Assembly: GCF_045679555.1 (NCBI RefSeq)
Contig: NC_092092.1
Span: forward strand, 10,602,690-10,666,689
Source of the DNA: Salvelinus alpinus
Lineage: Eukaryota; Chordata; Actinopteri; Salmoniformes; Salmonidae
Reading direction: 5' to 3'
Length of the DNA: 64,000 nt
Shown here: positions 26,801 through 37,439 of the stretch, in pieces
How the letters are laid out: each line of letters begins with the position of its first letter
How positions within the stretch are numbered: the first letter of the stretch is position 1
Made by a program: the position numbers and the translations under genes
Notes under the pieces: generated by a model
Seen by the model: the letters and a program-made list of their open reading frames with translations, nothing else
What the model was told of the DNA's origin: nothing
Database searches by the model: none

Positions 26801-29800
26801 CATCACGCTATCTCTGTGTATTCAAATTGCAGACGATAAAATGGATGTGTTAGTTGTCCGTAGCTTATGCCTTCCCATACCATAACCCCACCATGGGGAC
26901 CTCTGTTCAAAGTTGACATCAGCAAACAGCTCGCCCACACGACGCTATACACGCTGTGAAGAAACTGGTAAGTGTCTTCACTGACATTTTCAACCTCTCC
27001 CTGACCGAGTCTGTAATACCAACATGTTTCAAGTAGACCACCATAGTCCCTGTGCCCAAGAAAGTGAAGGTAACCTGCCTTAATGACTACCACCCTGTAG
27101 CACTCACGTCGTTAGCCATGAAGTGCTTTGAAAGGCTGGTCATGGCTCATCAACACTATCATCCCAGAAACCCTAGACCCACTCCAATTCGCATACCGCC
27201 CAAACAGATCCACAGATGACGCAATCTCAATCGCACTCCACACTGCCCTTTCCCACCTGGACAAAAAGAACACCTATGTGAGAATGCTGTTCATTGACTG
27301 CAGCTCAGCGTTCAACACCATAGTGCCCATAAAGATCATCACTAAGCTAAAGACTCTGAGACTAAACACCTCCCTCTGCAACTGGATCCTGGACTTCCTG
27401 ACGGGTCGCCCCCAGGTGGTAAGGGTAGGCAACAACACATCTGCCACGCTGATCCTCAACACGGGGGCCCTTCAGGGGTGTGTGCTTAGTCCCCTCCTGT
27501 AATCCCTGTTCACCCACGACTGTATGGTAAAACACAACTCCAAAACCATCATTAAGTTTGCTGACGACACAATGGTGGTAGGCCTGATCACCGACAACGA
27601 TGAAACAGCCTATAGGGAGGAGGTCAGAATACTGCCAGGACAACCACCTCACCCTCAACATGAGCAAGACAAAGGAGATTATCGTGGACTACAGGAAAAG
27701 GAGGGCCGACCACACCCCCATTCACATCGACGGGGCTGTAGTGGAGCGGGTCGAGAGTTTCAAGTTCCTTGGTGTCCACATCACCAACAAACTTTCGAGG
27801 TTCAAACATACCAAGAAAGTCACACCAAAACATCTGGCATGGGTCCCCAGATCCTCAAAAAGTTATACAGCCGCACAGTTGAGAGCATCCTCACTGGTTG
27901 CATCACCGCCCGGTATGGCAACTGCTCGGCATCTGACCGTAAGGCGCTACAGAAGGTAGTGCGTACAGCCTAGTACATCACTGGGGCAAAGCTTCCTGCC
28001 ATCCAGGACCTATTGTCAAAGACTCCAGTCACCAAAGTCATAGACTGTTCTCTCTGCTACTGCACGGCAATCGGTACCGGAGCGCTAAGCCTAGGTCCAA
28101 AAGGCTCCTTAACAGCTTCTACCACCAAGCCATAAAACTGCTGAACAATTAATCAAATGGCAACCCAGACTATTTGCATTGACACCCTCCCCCCTTTGTT
28201 TTTATACTGCTGCTACTCGCTGTTTATTATCTATGCATAGTCATTTTACACCTGCCTACATATACAAATGATTTCGACTAACCTGTATATAGCCTCATTG
28301 TTTTTGTGTTACTCTTTTATTTATTTTTTAAACTTAATTTTGTAAATATTTTCTTAATCCTATTTTCTTAAAACTGCATTGTTGGTTACGGGCTTGTAAG
28401 TAAGCATTTCACAGTAAGGTACCTGTTGTATTCGGTGCATGTGACAAATACAATTTGATTTGTCTGCCATCTGCCCGGTACAGTTGAAACCTAGGATTAA
28501 TCCGTAAGGAGTACACTTCACCAGCGTGCTAGTGGCCATCAAAGGTGACCATTTGCCTACTGGAGTCTGTTACGACGCCGAACTCCAGTCAAGTCAAGAT
28601 CCTGGTGAGGACGAGCATGCAGATGAGCTTCCCCGAGACGATTTCTGACAGTTTGTGCAGAAATTCTTTGGTTGTGCAAACCCAGTTTTTAACGATCCCG
28701 CAGATGATAAGGCCGGATGTGGAGGTCCTGGGCTGGCATGGTTACATGTGGTCTGCTGTTGTAAGGCCGGTTGGACATACTGCCAAATTCTCTAAAACAT
28801 TGGAGGCAGTTTATGGTAGAGAGATGAGCATTACATTATCTGGCAACAGCTCTGGTGGACATTCTTGCAGTCAGCATGCCAATTGCATGCTCTCTCAAAA
28901 CGTGAGAAAATTGATTTTAGAGTGTCCTTTTGTCCCCAAAACAAGGCACACCCCTGTAATGATCATGCTGTTTAATCAGCTTCTTGATATGCCACACCTT
29001 TCAGGTGGATGGATTATCTTGGCAAAGGAGAAATCCCCACTAACAGGAATGTAAACAAATTTGTGCACAAATTTGAGAGAAATATGCGTTTTGGGAGTAT
29101 GGAACATTTCTGGGATCTTTAATTTCAGCTCATGAAACATGGGACCAACACTTTACATGTTGCATTTATATTTTTGTTCAGTATAGATTTGTGCCAGCAC
29201 AGAGGGATAGGCCAACGAGTGATATATGCTTCAGTAAAGTTGGATTCTTAGCGTTCATAGCCATGGTTATCAACTGTACCGCAGAGATGGGACGTAAAGT
29301 CACAGAAAATAGATGTTGTGGCAGCTGCAGAGAAGTACTTGGGTGTACTAGATTTTACTTCAGAAGAGTTACAGGGTGTGCTGAGTGGTGGCGTCCCGTC
29401 CTCCCAAGACATTGGCATAGTGCAGGACAATATGGCGTTAAATATTGGAATAGGGTTTTAACTTGTGTAGAATTACAAAGTATAATTGAGTTATACTCCA
29501 GTCTAGTTGGTGGCGGTAATGCAACCGCAATTAAACCTCATAGAAAAATAAAATTTCTCGAGACATCCAGGAATTTTGTGTAGCTTTCATCGATAATCAC
29601 CACAAAGTGGGAAATTATATAACTGCTACATTAGCCAATTGACGCCAACTAAAACGTGTTAGCTATCTAGCTACAGTTGGAAGAACACAGTGGGCCTCCG
29701 ACCCCTGTCTGTCTGTGTTGATACCGAACCTAACGTCGTTATGCTAGGCTAGCTAGTCGTTAGCCAAGCTAGCAAACGAATTAGAAAAAAAAACGAAACA

Positions 29801-29878
29801 AATGGTCAAAGGATGACAATACCTTTAGCACATCTCTTTATGTATGTGTTGCTACTTCTTTCATTTTGAACTCACCAT
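17876..29878 (-). CDS. vps26a: Retromer subunit VPS26A
   Basis: Nine coding exons: 29878-29876 (only the ATG, followed by GTGAGT), 23532-23383, 22660-22585, 22075-21919, 21712-21548, 21358-21252, 21044-20976, 20796-20654, 17989-17876. All join in phase to 327 aa, the human VPS26A length. The protein starts [20 protein letters not shown] and ends EQQPEM; the arrestin-like fold is near-identical to the family through [14 protein letters not shown] and RYFKQQ, where VPS35 contacts lie. VPS26 binds VPS35 in the retromer on endosomes and sorts cargo to the trans-Golgi or plasma membrane. Exon 1 is inferred from the ATG next to a strong donor after a plausible 5' UTR. Intron 1 (6.3 kb) and the last intron (2.7 kb) are filled by transposons. 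No break is seen. Confidence 0.96.
18168..20589 (-). mobile_element. Tc1-like transposon, type C, split by another Tc1
   Basis: Left end CACTACATGACCAAAAGTAT. The right end GGTGTACACATACTTTTG is cut by a second Tc1 and resumes as TATAGTG near 20589. The minus-strand ORF 18740-18291 encodes a transposase C-terminal part with QHDNAPVH and [13 protein letters not shown], the second and third acidic residues of the DDE site. The N-terminal transposase region is missing. It sits in the last intron of vps26a. Confidence 0.85.
19029..20559 (+). mobile_element. Tc1-like transposon, type D, inside type C
   Basis: Terminal repeats CAGTACCAGTGAAAAATGTG and, at the right, CAAACTTTTGTCTGGTACTG lie next to TA. 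Plus-strand pieces [20 protein letters not shown] (about 19683-19742) and [20 protein letters not shown] (about 20203-20262) belong to a Tc1 transposase, separated by stops and shifts. Nearly full length at about 1.5 kb but inactive. Confidence 0.88.
21517..21543 (+). repeat. AT microsatellite
   Basis: (TA)n run in an intron of vps26a, just 3' of the exon 21548-21712 on the minus strand. Confidence 0.85.
23880..24487 (+). mobile_element. LINE 5' part (ORF1-like), decayed
   Basis: ATG at 23961 opens a frame beginning MAEKREM, then glutamate- and glycine-rich remnants follow with stops. Style and order fit a fish LINE ORF1. It is cut at 24488 by a Tc1 element; a LINE-type 3' end resumes past that element at 29184. 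That both belong to one copy is inferred. Confidence 0.5.
24833..26642 (-). mobile_element. Tc1-like transposon, type B, nested in type A
   Basis: Starts CAGTGCATTCAGAAAGTATT and ends CCAAATGCACTG. Minus-strand transposase segments: [15 protein letters not shown] near 25870-25830, [12 protein letters not shown] near 25780-25740 and [15 protein letters not shown] near 25540-25500, in different frames. A LINE 3' fragment at about 25080-25387 interrupts it. Confidence 0.88.
25080..25387 (+). mobile_element. LINE 3' end inside type B Tc1
   Basis: Matches the LINE 3' end at 62275-62540 in reverse (TGTTATAATCTCCACCCGGC, GAAGAGGACTGGCCACCC) and ends in a GATT repeat tail. It is truncated at its 5' side. 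Confidence 0.85.
26957..28461 (+). mobile_element. 5'-truncated LINE with reverse transcriptase, nested in type A Tc1
   Basis: Non-LTR reverse transcriptase pieces in several plus frames: [17 protein letters not shown] and [18 protein letters not shown] (27128-27502), [12 protein letters not shown], then [15 protein letters not shown] (from 27554), [15 protein letters not shown] and [23 protein letters not shown] holds the catalytic aspartates. The 3' end reads TATTCGGTGCATGTGACAAA. Frames are broken, so inactive. The related copy at 33222-34425 is in reverse. Confidence 0.88.
29184..29590 (+). mobile_element. LINE 3' end fragment
   Basis: Contains the remnant [20 protein letters not shown] in one frame and a 3' UTR with GTTGGTGGCGGTAATGCA, typical of a fish LINE end. 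It directly follows the Tc1 end, and so pairs with the ORF1-like piece at 23.9-24.5 kb. Confidence 0.55.
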
Positions 29879-30211
29879 TTCAGCTGTTTAAACTGCTGTG
29901 ACAGCTAGCTAGCCTCCGTGTTGCTAATTCCTGTGGTGATACACAAAACAGAGAAGCAGTATATCTGTGAATACAGAAGCAATGGCAACACATACATTTC
30001 AAAATAAAGGTCCAACGTCTAACGATGTAATTTTTTTAACCCACTGCTGCTGCAAATTTTCACATTCACTGTTTGCAGATGATTGAGTACTTTTCTGAAG
30101 GTTTTGGCAAAATCTCTATTGTCTACAGTAACTTTCTTTAGAAGAGGCAGTTTATATGTAATATCTTTTGACTTTGATATAGCAGCACTTTGTATCAAGC
30201 CAGCGTTACTT
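29879..30211 (-). promoter_or_regulatory. vps26a 5' UTR and promoter region (inferred)
   Basis: Sequence just upstream of the vps26a ATG on the minus strand. It holds no ORF or clear repeat up to the transposon end at 30212. No TATA box was identified. Confidence 0.4.
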
Positions 30212-32397
30212 GGGGTGCATTCATAAATTCACTCTGGTTATCCACTCCAATTTCAGAGCACTCTCGTTTGAGTGTGCCTGAGCGCAGAATAACTGATGAA
30301 TTTACTAACCCACAACACCCTTTTAATATGACCAGTGTCAGTAAACTTCGGCAACAAAACGCAATTCAATTGTTGCCAGCAGCACAGTTAGTGTACCGAG
30401 CGCAGTGGCGATTTTAGTGTGCCTGAGCGCAGTGACCAACAGTGGCGATTTTAGCATGTAAATCTCAGTGCCAGCAAAGCCACTACGCAATACAACACTA
30501 AACAATACATTAATTGCACTATAACGTTGACAAACAGTGCCCACAAAATGTTAAGACCAACAGCAGAGCTTTCTTTTCAGCATAATGGAGTGAATCCTTA
30601 CCCCCGCTACACCTGGCTATCAGCAGAGACTTGTCTGGCAGCAAAACAGTTAATTCAGCCTTATTTACTGCCTTCTTAAAAAACATAGCTGATATGGCTG
30701 AATTGCTTAAACTAATGTGGGTTCTACTGACAATTGAGATGTACAAATATGGCATAAGAGGCAATCCATCATTTCAATTAAGGAATTAATGAGCGAGATA
30801 AGACGGATGTAGTCAATATAACTATTTGTTCAGCACTTTTGAAATGTAAAGTGACAGAATTCAGAACATGGGCTGTTTTTACAGTATTCTCCCTGTACAG
30901 CAAGTCAGAACCGTAGGATAAATAAAGGGGGCATAAAAGCAGACAATGTAAGTTCTTACAATATTAGATCATGACATTTCTCTAAAACAGGCTATAGGCT
31001 ACATGTGCACCACCAAGTCAGAACAGTAGGCTAAGTTATGAGTAGGAAAGGGACCAAATTATTAGGGGAAGGCACATGGGCTACTAACAGCTTACTACAC
31101 AACATACACTTGTATTACTTTCTTAGCTACAGTATACATATCTCCCTGGCATATTACATCAATTATGCAGCAGAATACAGTAGCATTGTCATGAGACTTT
31201 GTCATCAAAGTCTGGAATTCTCTGGATTTATGGTGCTTTCAAGACAACTGGGAACTCGTAAAAAAAAATAAGGTCGAATCATGACGTCAGTGATCTCAAG
31301 GTCGGAGCTCTAGAAAGAGGATTGTTGAATTTGCGATTTCCAAGTTATTGTGTAATGTTTATGTCCAATGGCCGATGAGCACCGATACGTTTTATCTATA
31401 ATTTCTCTTCATATGACAGGGATTGAAAAGGATTTGCAAGTAGATTGTCGACATGATTCATGATGGTGACTGCTTGTCAGCTTCCTAGCTAAGATCCAAT
31501 CAAAGCTACAGTCCAATCAAAGCTACGGTAGATTTGACGTCATTTTATCTGTGGCCAATGACCTTGAGCCTTTTTGGATGGGCACTTCTAATGTAAATCT
31601 AAGGCAGCACGCAAGGGTGCTTGAACTGCCTAGCTCTCCCTGTAGATTCTGCAGTGACATAGTGTCCCCATGAGTGACAGAACACTGAGCCAATCACGGC
31701 GCAACTAGAGAAGATGACCAATGCCTACGCTCTGTATTTTCCGCTGGCTGCCTCACCACTACAGAAAGCACTGATCTAGGCTGAAACGTCTGTGTTTTGG
31801 AGCTGCCTTACTCAAGAAAGCACAAAAGAGACCATGTTTGTATGAGGCTTTATTAACTCAATAATTGTTCTTACATTGTTTGCAAACTGATATGTGACAC
31901 GTATTAATATTTTTTTTCTTTAACCTTTATTTAACTAGGCAAGTCAGTTAAGAACAAATTCTTATTTACAATGATGGCTTAGGAACAGTGCCTTATTCAG
32001 GTGCAGAACGACAGATTTTTACCTTGTCCGCTCAAGGATTCGATATAGCAACCTTTCAGTTACTAGCCCAATGCTCTAACCACTAGGCTCAAAATAACAT
32101 GCAAAACAGGTCACCAATGATAGATAACATGAAAACAGCCTAACCAACTCTGCTAGGCTGAGTAAAAAGGTGAGGTGTTCTCTCATTTGTGTCTTGAAGT
32201 AGCTCGCAAGCTAGCCAACTTTAGCCAGTTAGCTTGGGTACTTGACTGCTGTTGTGAGGTCAGAACGCTCGGATCAACCCTAGTCCTTGGCCAGAGCGTC
32301 CAGTGTGCGTTCTGAGCGCTCCGAGCGCAAAACGCTCTGAATTTACGAAAGCCCAGAGTGCAATCTGGCACTCCAGAATGAATTTACGAACACACCC
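30212..32397. mobile_element. Probable non-autonomous hAT-like DNA transposon
   Basis: Imperfect terminal inverted repeats: GGGGTGCATTCATAAATTCA at 30212 and, in reverse at the right end, GGGTGTGTTCGTAAATTCAT. Subterminal GAGCGC-type repeats occur near both ends (near 30285 and 32310). No transposase ORF. A SINE is inserted at 31909-32092. I could not find a matching 8-bp target duplication, so the class is tentative. Confidence 0.55.
31909..32092 (-). repeat. HpaI-type tRNA-derived SINE
   Basis: Reverse copy of the salmonid SINE: tail TTTATTTAACTAGGCAAGTC, body TTAAGAACAAATTCTTATTT and tRNA-like head CAATGCTCTAACCACTAGGC. Diverged, about 180 bp. Confidence 0.85.
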
Positions 32398-33221
32398 TCA
32401 GTAGACTTTTATTTTGTCCCAAAAATCTGGAATATAAATCATCTTGTTGCAAACATCACACTCTAAAATCCCGTGATCTATCATGTGACCGAAAGTCATA
32501 TGAATAGGCGGAGTAGTGTTGCACCATTAAAGGCACAAACCTTATTTCTTTATTATTTTTTTTTAATTACATATTTTCATTAAAACGTTATTTTGACAAG
32601 CCAATTAATACAACTGAATTCTTCCACCAGAAGATATAGCTAGTCCAGACAAAAATCTGGTTGTTAGGTATTTTGGTCATGTTGCTTTATACAACGGGTG
32701 GGCCTAATCCTGAACTCTGATTGGTTAAAACCGCATTCCATCCAGTGTCTATTCCACAAATTACCACCGGCTAAATCTATGCCATTAAAATGCCTATTTA
32801 CTCTGTTCCATCTGACTGCGCAATCCACTGTCTCATCAACCCAGCCAAACAATTTATAAACTTGATCTCCATTATAAAAAGCATCTAGACATTATCTCAC
32901 ATTTATTTTAGACTAACATTTGGTTTTCAACAGCGGAGATTTGTATAAACCTCGCTGTCTGTCTCCCCGACATTTGTAACATTGTTTCAATCTCCAGCTG
33001 TCCCATAGTAATGAACATGTCGGGACAAGACAGACAGACAGCGTTTCTCAGCCAGTCGAAATCATGTATCAGCTGGCATAATTTTTATGGATCTAGACAA
33101 AGAAATGTCAGTTGAAAAAAGTAAAACGAAATGAAGTGGAGCTAGTTCACAGTCTTTCCAGCTTCGGTTTGAAGTGATTGTGTTAGCTGTGTTGTTGGCT
33201 AGCTCCTCTCAACAAATAAAA
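32398..33221. other. Spacer, no gene seen
   Basis: AT-rich sequence with no recognisable ORF or repeat. Confidence 0.4.
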
Positions 33222-34425
33222 TAAAATGTTATTTGTCACATGCACCGAATACAACCTTACAGTTAAATGCTTACTTACAAGCCCTTAACCAACAATGCAG
33301 TTAAGAAAAATAAGTGTTAAGTAAAAAATGTAAATAACAATTAAAGAGTAGCAGTAAAATAACAGTAGCGAGGCTATATACAGGGGTACCGGTACAGAGT
33401 CAATGTGCGGGGGCACAGGTTAGTCAAGGAAATTGAGGTAATATGTACATGTAGGTAGAGTTAAAGTGACTGTGCATAGATAATAAACAGAGAGTAGCAG
33501 CAGTGTAAAAGAGGGGGGACAATGCAAATAGTCTGGGTAGCCATTTGATTAGCTGTTCAGGAGTCTGATGGCTTGGGGGTAGAAGCTGTTAAGAAGCCTT
33601 TTGGACCTAGACTTTGCGCTCCGGTACCACTTGCCATGCGGTAGCAGAGAGAACAGTCTGCATTGCTTCTACATCTGCATTGCTTGCTGTTTGGCGTGTT
33701 AGGCTGGGTTTCTGTATAGCACTTTGTGACATCGGCTGATGTAAAAAGAGCTTTATAAATCAATTTGATTGATTGAACAGTCTATGACTAGGGTTGCTGG
33801 AGTCTTTGACAATTTTTAAGGCCTTCCTCTGACACCGCCTGGTATAGAGGTCCTGGATGGCAGGAAGCTTGGTCCCAGTGATGTACTGGGCCATATGCAC
33901 TACCCTCTGTAGTGCCTTGCAGTCGGAGGCTGAGCAGTTACCATACCAGGTAGTGATGCAACCAGTCAGGATGCTCTTGATAGTGCAGCTGTAGAACTTT
34001 GATGATTTGAGGACCCATGCCAAATCTTTTCAGTCTCCTGAGGTGGAATAGGCTTTGTCATGGCCTCTTTGCGACTGTCTTGGTGTGTTTGGATCATGAT
34101 AGTTTGTTGGTGATGTGGACACCAAGGAACTTGAAGCTCTCAACCTGCTCCACTACAGCCCTGTTGATGAGAATAGGGGCGTGCTTGGTTCTCCTTTTCC
34201 TGTAGTCCACAATCATCTCCTTTGTCTTGATGTTGAGGGAGAGATTGTTATCCTGGCACCACACAGCCAGGTCTCTGACCTCCTTCCTATAGGCTGTCTC
34301 AAAGTTGTCGGTGATCAGGACTACCACTGTTGTGTCTTAGGCAAACTTAATGATGGTGTTGGAGTCGTGCCTGGCCATGCAGCCATGAGTGAACAGTGTC
34401 CTGATGAGTGAACACATTTTCTATG
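33222..34425 (-). mobile_element. 5'-truncated LINE, reverse copy
   Basis: Reverse counterpart of the LINE at 26957-28461. Minus-strand pieces include [15 protein letters not shown] (34327-34094), [20 protein letters not shown] and RRCQRKALKIVKDSSNPSHR (34023-33760). The 3' end at about 33222 carries the TTTGTCACATGCACCGAATA signature. It is interrupted at 33660-33774 by another LINE end. Confidence 0.88.
33660..33774 (+). mobile_element. LINE 3' end inserted into another LINE
   Basis: 115-bp insert with TGCATTGCTTGCTGTTTGG and a GATT tail, flanked by the 9-bp direct repeat GAACAGTCT (33651-33659 and 33775-33783). Confidence 0.85.
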
Positions 34426-34867
34426 CCAGGCGATATCGCACCTCATTAGCTCATTGTTATGGATGTATCCAAATAAATGTCACTAGAAAACAGCATAAAC
34501 AAATGCAAATGCATTTTGCTGTTATTCTTGCTGCACTTTTTGAGGTGACTGTAAATTAGTCGTAGTTGGCTGGCTAGCTAGCAAGCAAGGGATAAGAAAT
34601 AACGTTGCCAGTCAGTATGGCAATGGAACATTTAGAAGGAACGACTGGGTCACTTCCATGGATACAGAACAAAAATACTGAAGACTGGGTCGCATCTTTA
34701 GCAACCGAACCGATAGAACGCACAACCAGCTGGCTTGGGTAGAAACCCTAGATTTGTGTCGGGACTATATCTTGTGGGAGGATGGAATAGTATGAATAAA
34801 TTCCTCAAAATAACGTTTAATCAAAATATGTAAATCATTATTTAAATATGTTGGTAACCCTTTGTAT

Positions 34868-34965
34868 AAAAGTGATAATGCCCTCGAAGCCGGTGTTTGG
34901 AGGATATATTGACACGGTTTGCTGGCCAGAGACGAAACACCGGCTTCGAGGGCATTATCACTTTC
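34868..34965. repeat. Perfect 28-bp inverted repeat, hairpin element
   Basis: Arm AGTGATAATGCCCTCGAAGC... at 34871-34898 is exactly reverse-complemented at 34935-34962, extended by about 3 bp outside. The loop is 36 nt. Too short to code; probably a dispersed foldback repeat. Confidence 0.9.
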
Positions 34966-35682
34966 ACATTATCACACGCGACACCTTCATTTAATTATAG
35001 TTGCTATTCAAAATGACTGGTCGTCCATTCTAAAATAAATGGTTGCTATGCAGGCTGGATAACGTTCATGTGACTTGCTAGCTAACTAGCCAACTTCAGC
35101 TAACTCAGTCACTTCAAACATTGAACCTGGAATGACAGTATCCTAGCTTCGTTTGATTGTGCTTTTTTTCTATTGGCATTTACTTGGTTATGTCCATGAT
35201 AATGACATTGATGCGCGATTTCGACTGGCTCTGAAGTTGTCTGGGCACGGTTCACTCTGTGTTTATGACGGCCAATACATACAGCACGGTTTGGAACGCT
35301 GCTCGTCCAATCAGCATCCAGGATCCAAACAACCAGTTTAATAAGAAACAATACAGTCTATTTTTATCCTGTATTTTCATCTGGAAAATTATGAAAAAGA
35401 GAGGCAAGTGCGCTAACCAACTCTTGACAGGTTAATATATTTTCTAACTTTTTTAGTTTTCTTTCTGCTTGCCTTTTGTATTTGTATTTTAATGTGTGTA
35501 TTTCTGTAATTTCAGTAATTCAGGGATCATCTTAAAAAATATACCTTGGTCTCAGCATGACAAAACTGGTGGTTTTGTAGGTCATCAGAAACTTTACAGA
35601 GGAAGCTCAGGGAAATATTCAACATGAGGGTGTGATAATTGACTATCGCCAGTTCAGGAAATGACACAGTGTGGTTGAAGTG

Positions 35683-35755
35683 TCACGGGAGGTTCTGAAC
35701 CCTGGTCTCCCACGGGAGAAACTAACGTCTTGGCCATTAAACCCTCATATGAACA
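35683..35755 (-). repeat. tRNA-like sequence (degenerate, Gly-like)
   Basis: Minus strand shows a possible A box (TAATGGCCAAGA), an anticodon-stem-like CTCCCGTGGGAG and a B box GGGTTCAGAACC. The acceptor stem does not close, so it is a tRNA pseudogene or SINE head rather than a gene. Confidence 0.4.
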
Positions 35756-36540
35756 TTTAGATCACGAGGAAATTCCCTCAGCAGCATAGTGACACTGACA
35801 CTGAAGTTGCAGGCAGGTATGGAGCAATTTCAGGTCAAACAGAAATTGTATTTGAATTCCGTAATTTAGAATTTGTATTAGGATATTGAATTTGAATTTA
35901 ATATTTTTTAATTTGTTGTGCACACATTGAATAATTGAATTCATAAATTAAACTGGTTTTAAAATTGAATTAATATTGCATTCAGCTTTAAAATTAAATG
36001 TCAATTTAATTGAATATTCAAATTCAGTATTTATATATTGAGTTTCAATATGGTAGATATTGCATTCATTGTCTGTGTATCAAGTTTACAAACTATCAAG
36101 TTTACAAACTATAATTTCAAGTTCATCAAAGTTTCATATATTCAACTTCTCAGATGCATTCAGATTTAGTTTTCAAATTCAGTTCTCTAAATTCAGATTC
36201 AAAACCAGAGACAACATCCTGGTATTTTAACAGTCAGAAAGGTAGAGGAGAACGGATAGCGTTTGATTCTATCTCTGGTAAACAGAAGCTTTTAGCGGTT
36301 TATGAAGGGAATGTGACATGTTGAATTAATTTCCGTCCTATGAATTTGGAAAGCTAAGACTCTCTGGAACATGGATATGCCTTCTGTTTTCCTTTACGAT
36401 GACCACATGCCGCGCAGGATACGTTAGAAGGGAGTGTCACAAAAAATGCAATTTGGCCTAATAAGAATATAATTCTAAGGATAGCCTTTCCACTCCCCAT
36501 TTAATCTCGCTCTTGAGATTGACTGGGTTCGAACCAATGT

Positions 36541-36640
36541 TCCGCCTGATTCAGCTCATACCGAGACTCAAACTCAGGACCTCTGCCTCGAAAACACACA
36601 TGACCTCTCTGCTGAAGCATTCCAACCCACCACGCTATTG
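36541..36640 (-). repeat. Unclassified tRNA-like repeat, copy 1
   Basis: Minus strand contains GCTTCAGCAGAGAGGTCATG, GAGGCAGAGGTCCTGAG and a B-box-like GAGTTTGAGTCTC. Related copies lie at 36835-36935 and 46646-46728. Confidence 0.6.
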
Positions 36641-36834
36641 AGAAAGGCCTTCTGCTAATGTACAAGGGACGACACTTCAAGCTGATGAGTGAGTTTCACA
36701 TAACCCCATCTGCTACATTCACCTTCCAAACTGATTTCACAGTGACCACAGTGGTTGAACCAGCAAACTGCAGATTGGAGTTCAGTGGCACAATTGTAGA
36801 GGATGTTAGCTGCCTGCTTAGCTAGTACCGTTTA

Positions 36835-36935
36835 CCCCTGATTCAGCTCAAATGGAGACTTGAACTCAGGACTCCTGCCTCGAAAACACACATGAACGCC
36901 CTACTGAAGCATTCCAACCCATCTTACTATTAAAA
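36835..36935 (-). repeat. Unclassified tRNA-like repeat, copy 2
   Basis: Minus-strand diverged copy of the repeat at 36541-36640, sharing TGTGTTTTCGAGGCAGGAG and TGAGTTCAAGTCTCC. Confidence 0.6.
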
Positions 36936-37018
36936 AGGTCTATTGAGTTTCACAGATCCCCATCTGCTACACCAATACAAGTCTTCAAGATCCAGCAAAA
37001 TTACTCGTCAAAAGAGTG

Positions 37019-37428
37019 TGGTTTGGTGGGCCATGCTAATGCGATGAGAACCTTGCCTGAAACCTAAAGAAGTGTTAGTTTGACATGTGTGAGTTTGTGT
37101 TAGACATGTTAGTTTCAAGTCTCCGGCAAGGGTAGTCATGATGTGTAACATGTGACTGGCTGGGTTAAGACTGTGTTTGCCTGCTGAGCTAAAGCCTAGG
37201 CATTGGTCCTGTGACTTGGATGGTCTCTTCAAGGAGGAGATCAAAGGGGGGTGAAGCGTAACACAGGTGGTTTGGTGACCACGCTCGCATGATGACTAAC
37301 TTGTCTGAGACCTGAAAAGTTGCATTGTCTGGCGCACAGGTGACCAGGGTTAGACCCCATCAGTCATACTAACACATCTTTAGGTCTCAGGCAAGGTTAC
37401 TCATCACATGCATGGATCACCATACCCT
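37019..37428. repeat. Two tandem foldback repeats
   Basis: Unit 1 has arms near 37020-37085 and 37104-37165; unit 2 has arms 37267-37317 and 37378-37428. Arms share GCCTGAGACCTAAAG-like and GGTTTGGTG motifs in opposite orientation. No coding sequence. Confidence 0.65.
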
Positions 37429-37439
37429 CTCTATTGCAC

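Larger units (their letters stand above)
24490..29181 (-). mobile_element. Tc1-like transposon, type A copy 2, hosting further insertions
   Basis: Ends CACTGAACAAAAGTTAATGC and TTATATTTTTGTTCAG, next to TA. Type A sequence is present at 24490-24832, 26643-26956 and 28462-29181; the rest is another Tc1 and a LINE. Minus-strand transposase pieces ([16 protein letters not shown] near 26760-26710) are broken. All lies in vps26a intron 1. Confidence 0.85.

Noticed and set aside
27128-27973. Plus-strand frames as host genes
   Set aside because: They are reverse transcriptase pieces of a LINE, spread over frames with stops.
35683-35755. A functional tRNA-Gly gene
   Set aside because: Anticodon arm and B box look tRNA-like but the acceptor stem does not pair.
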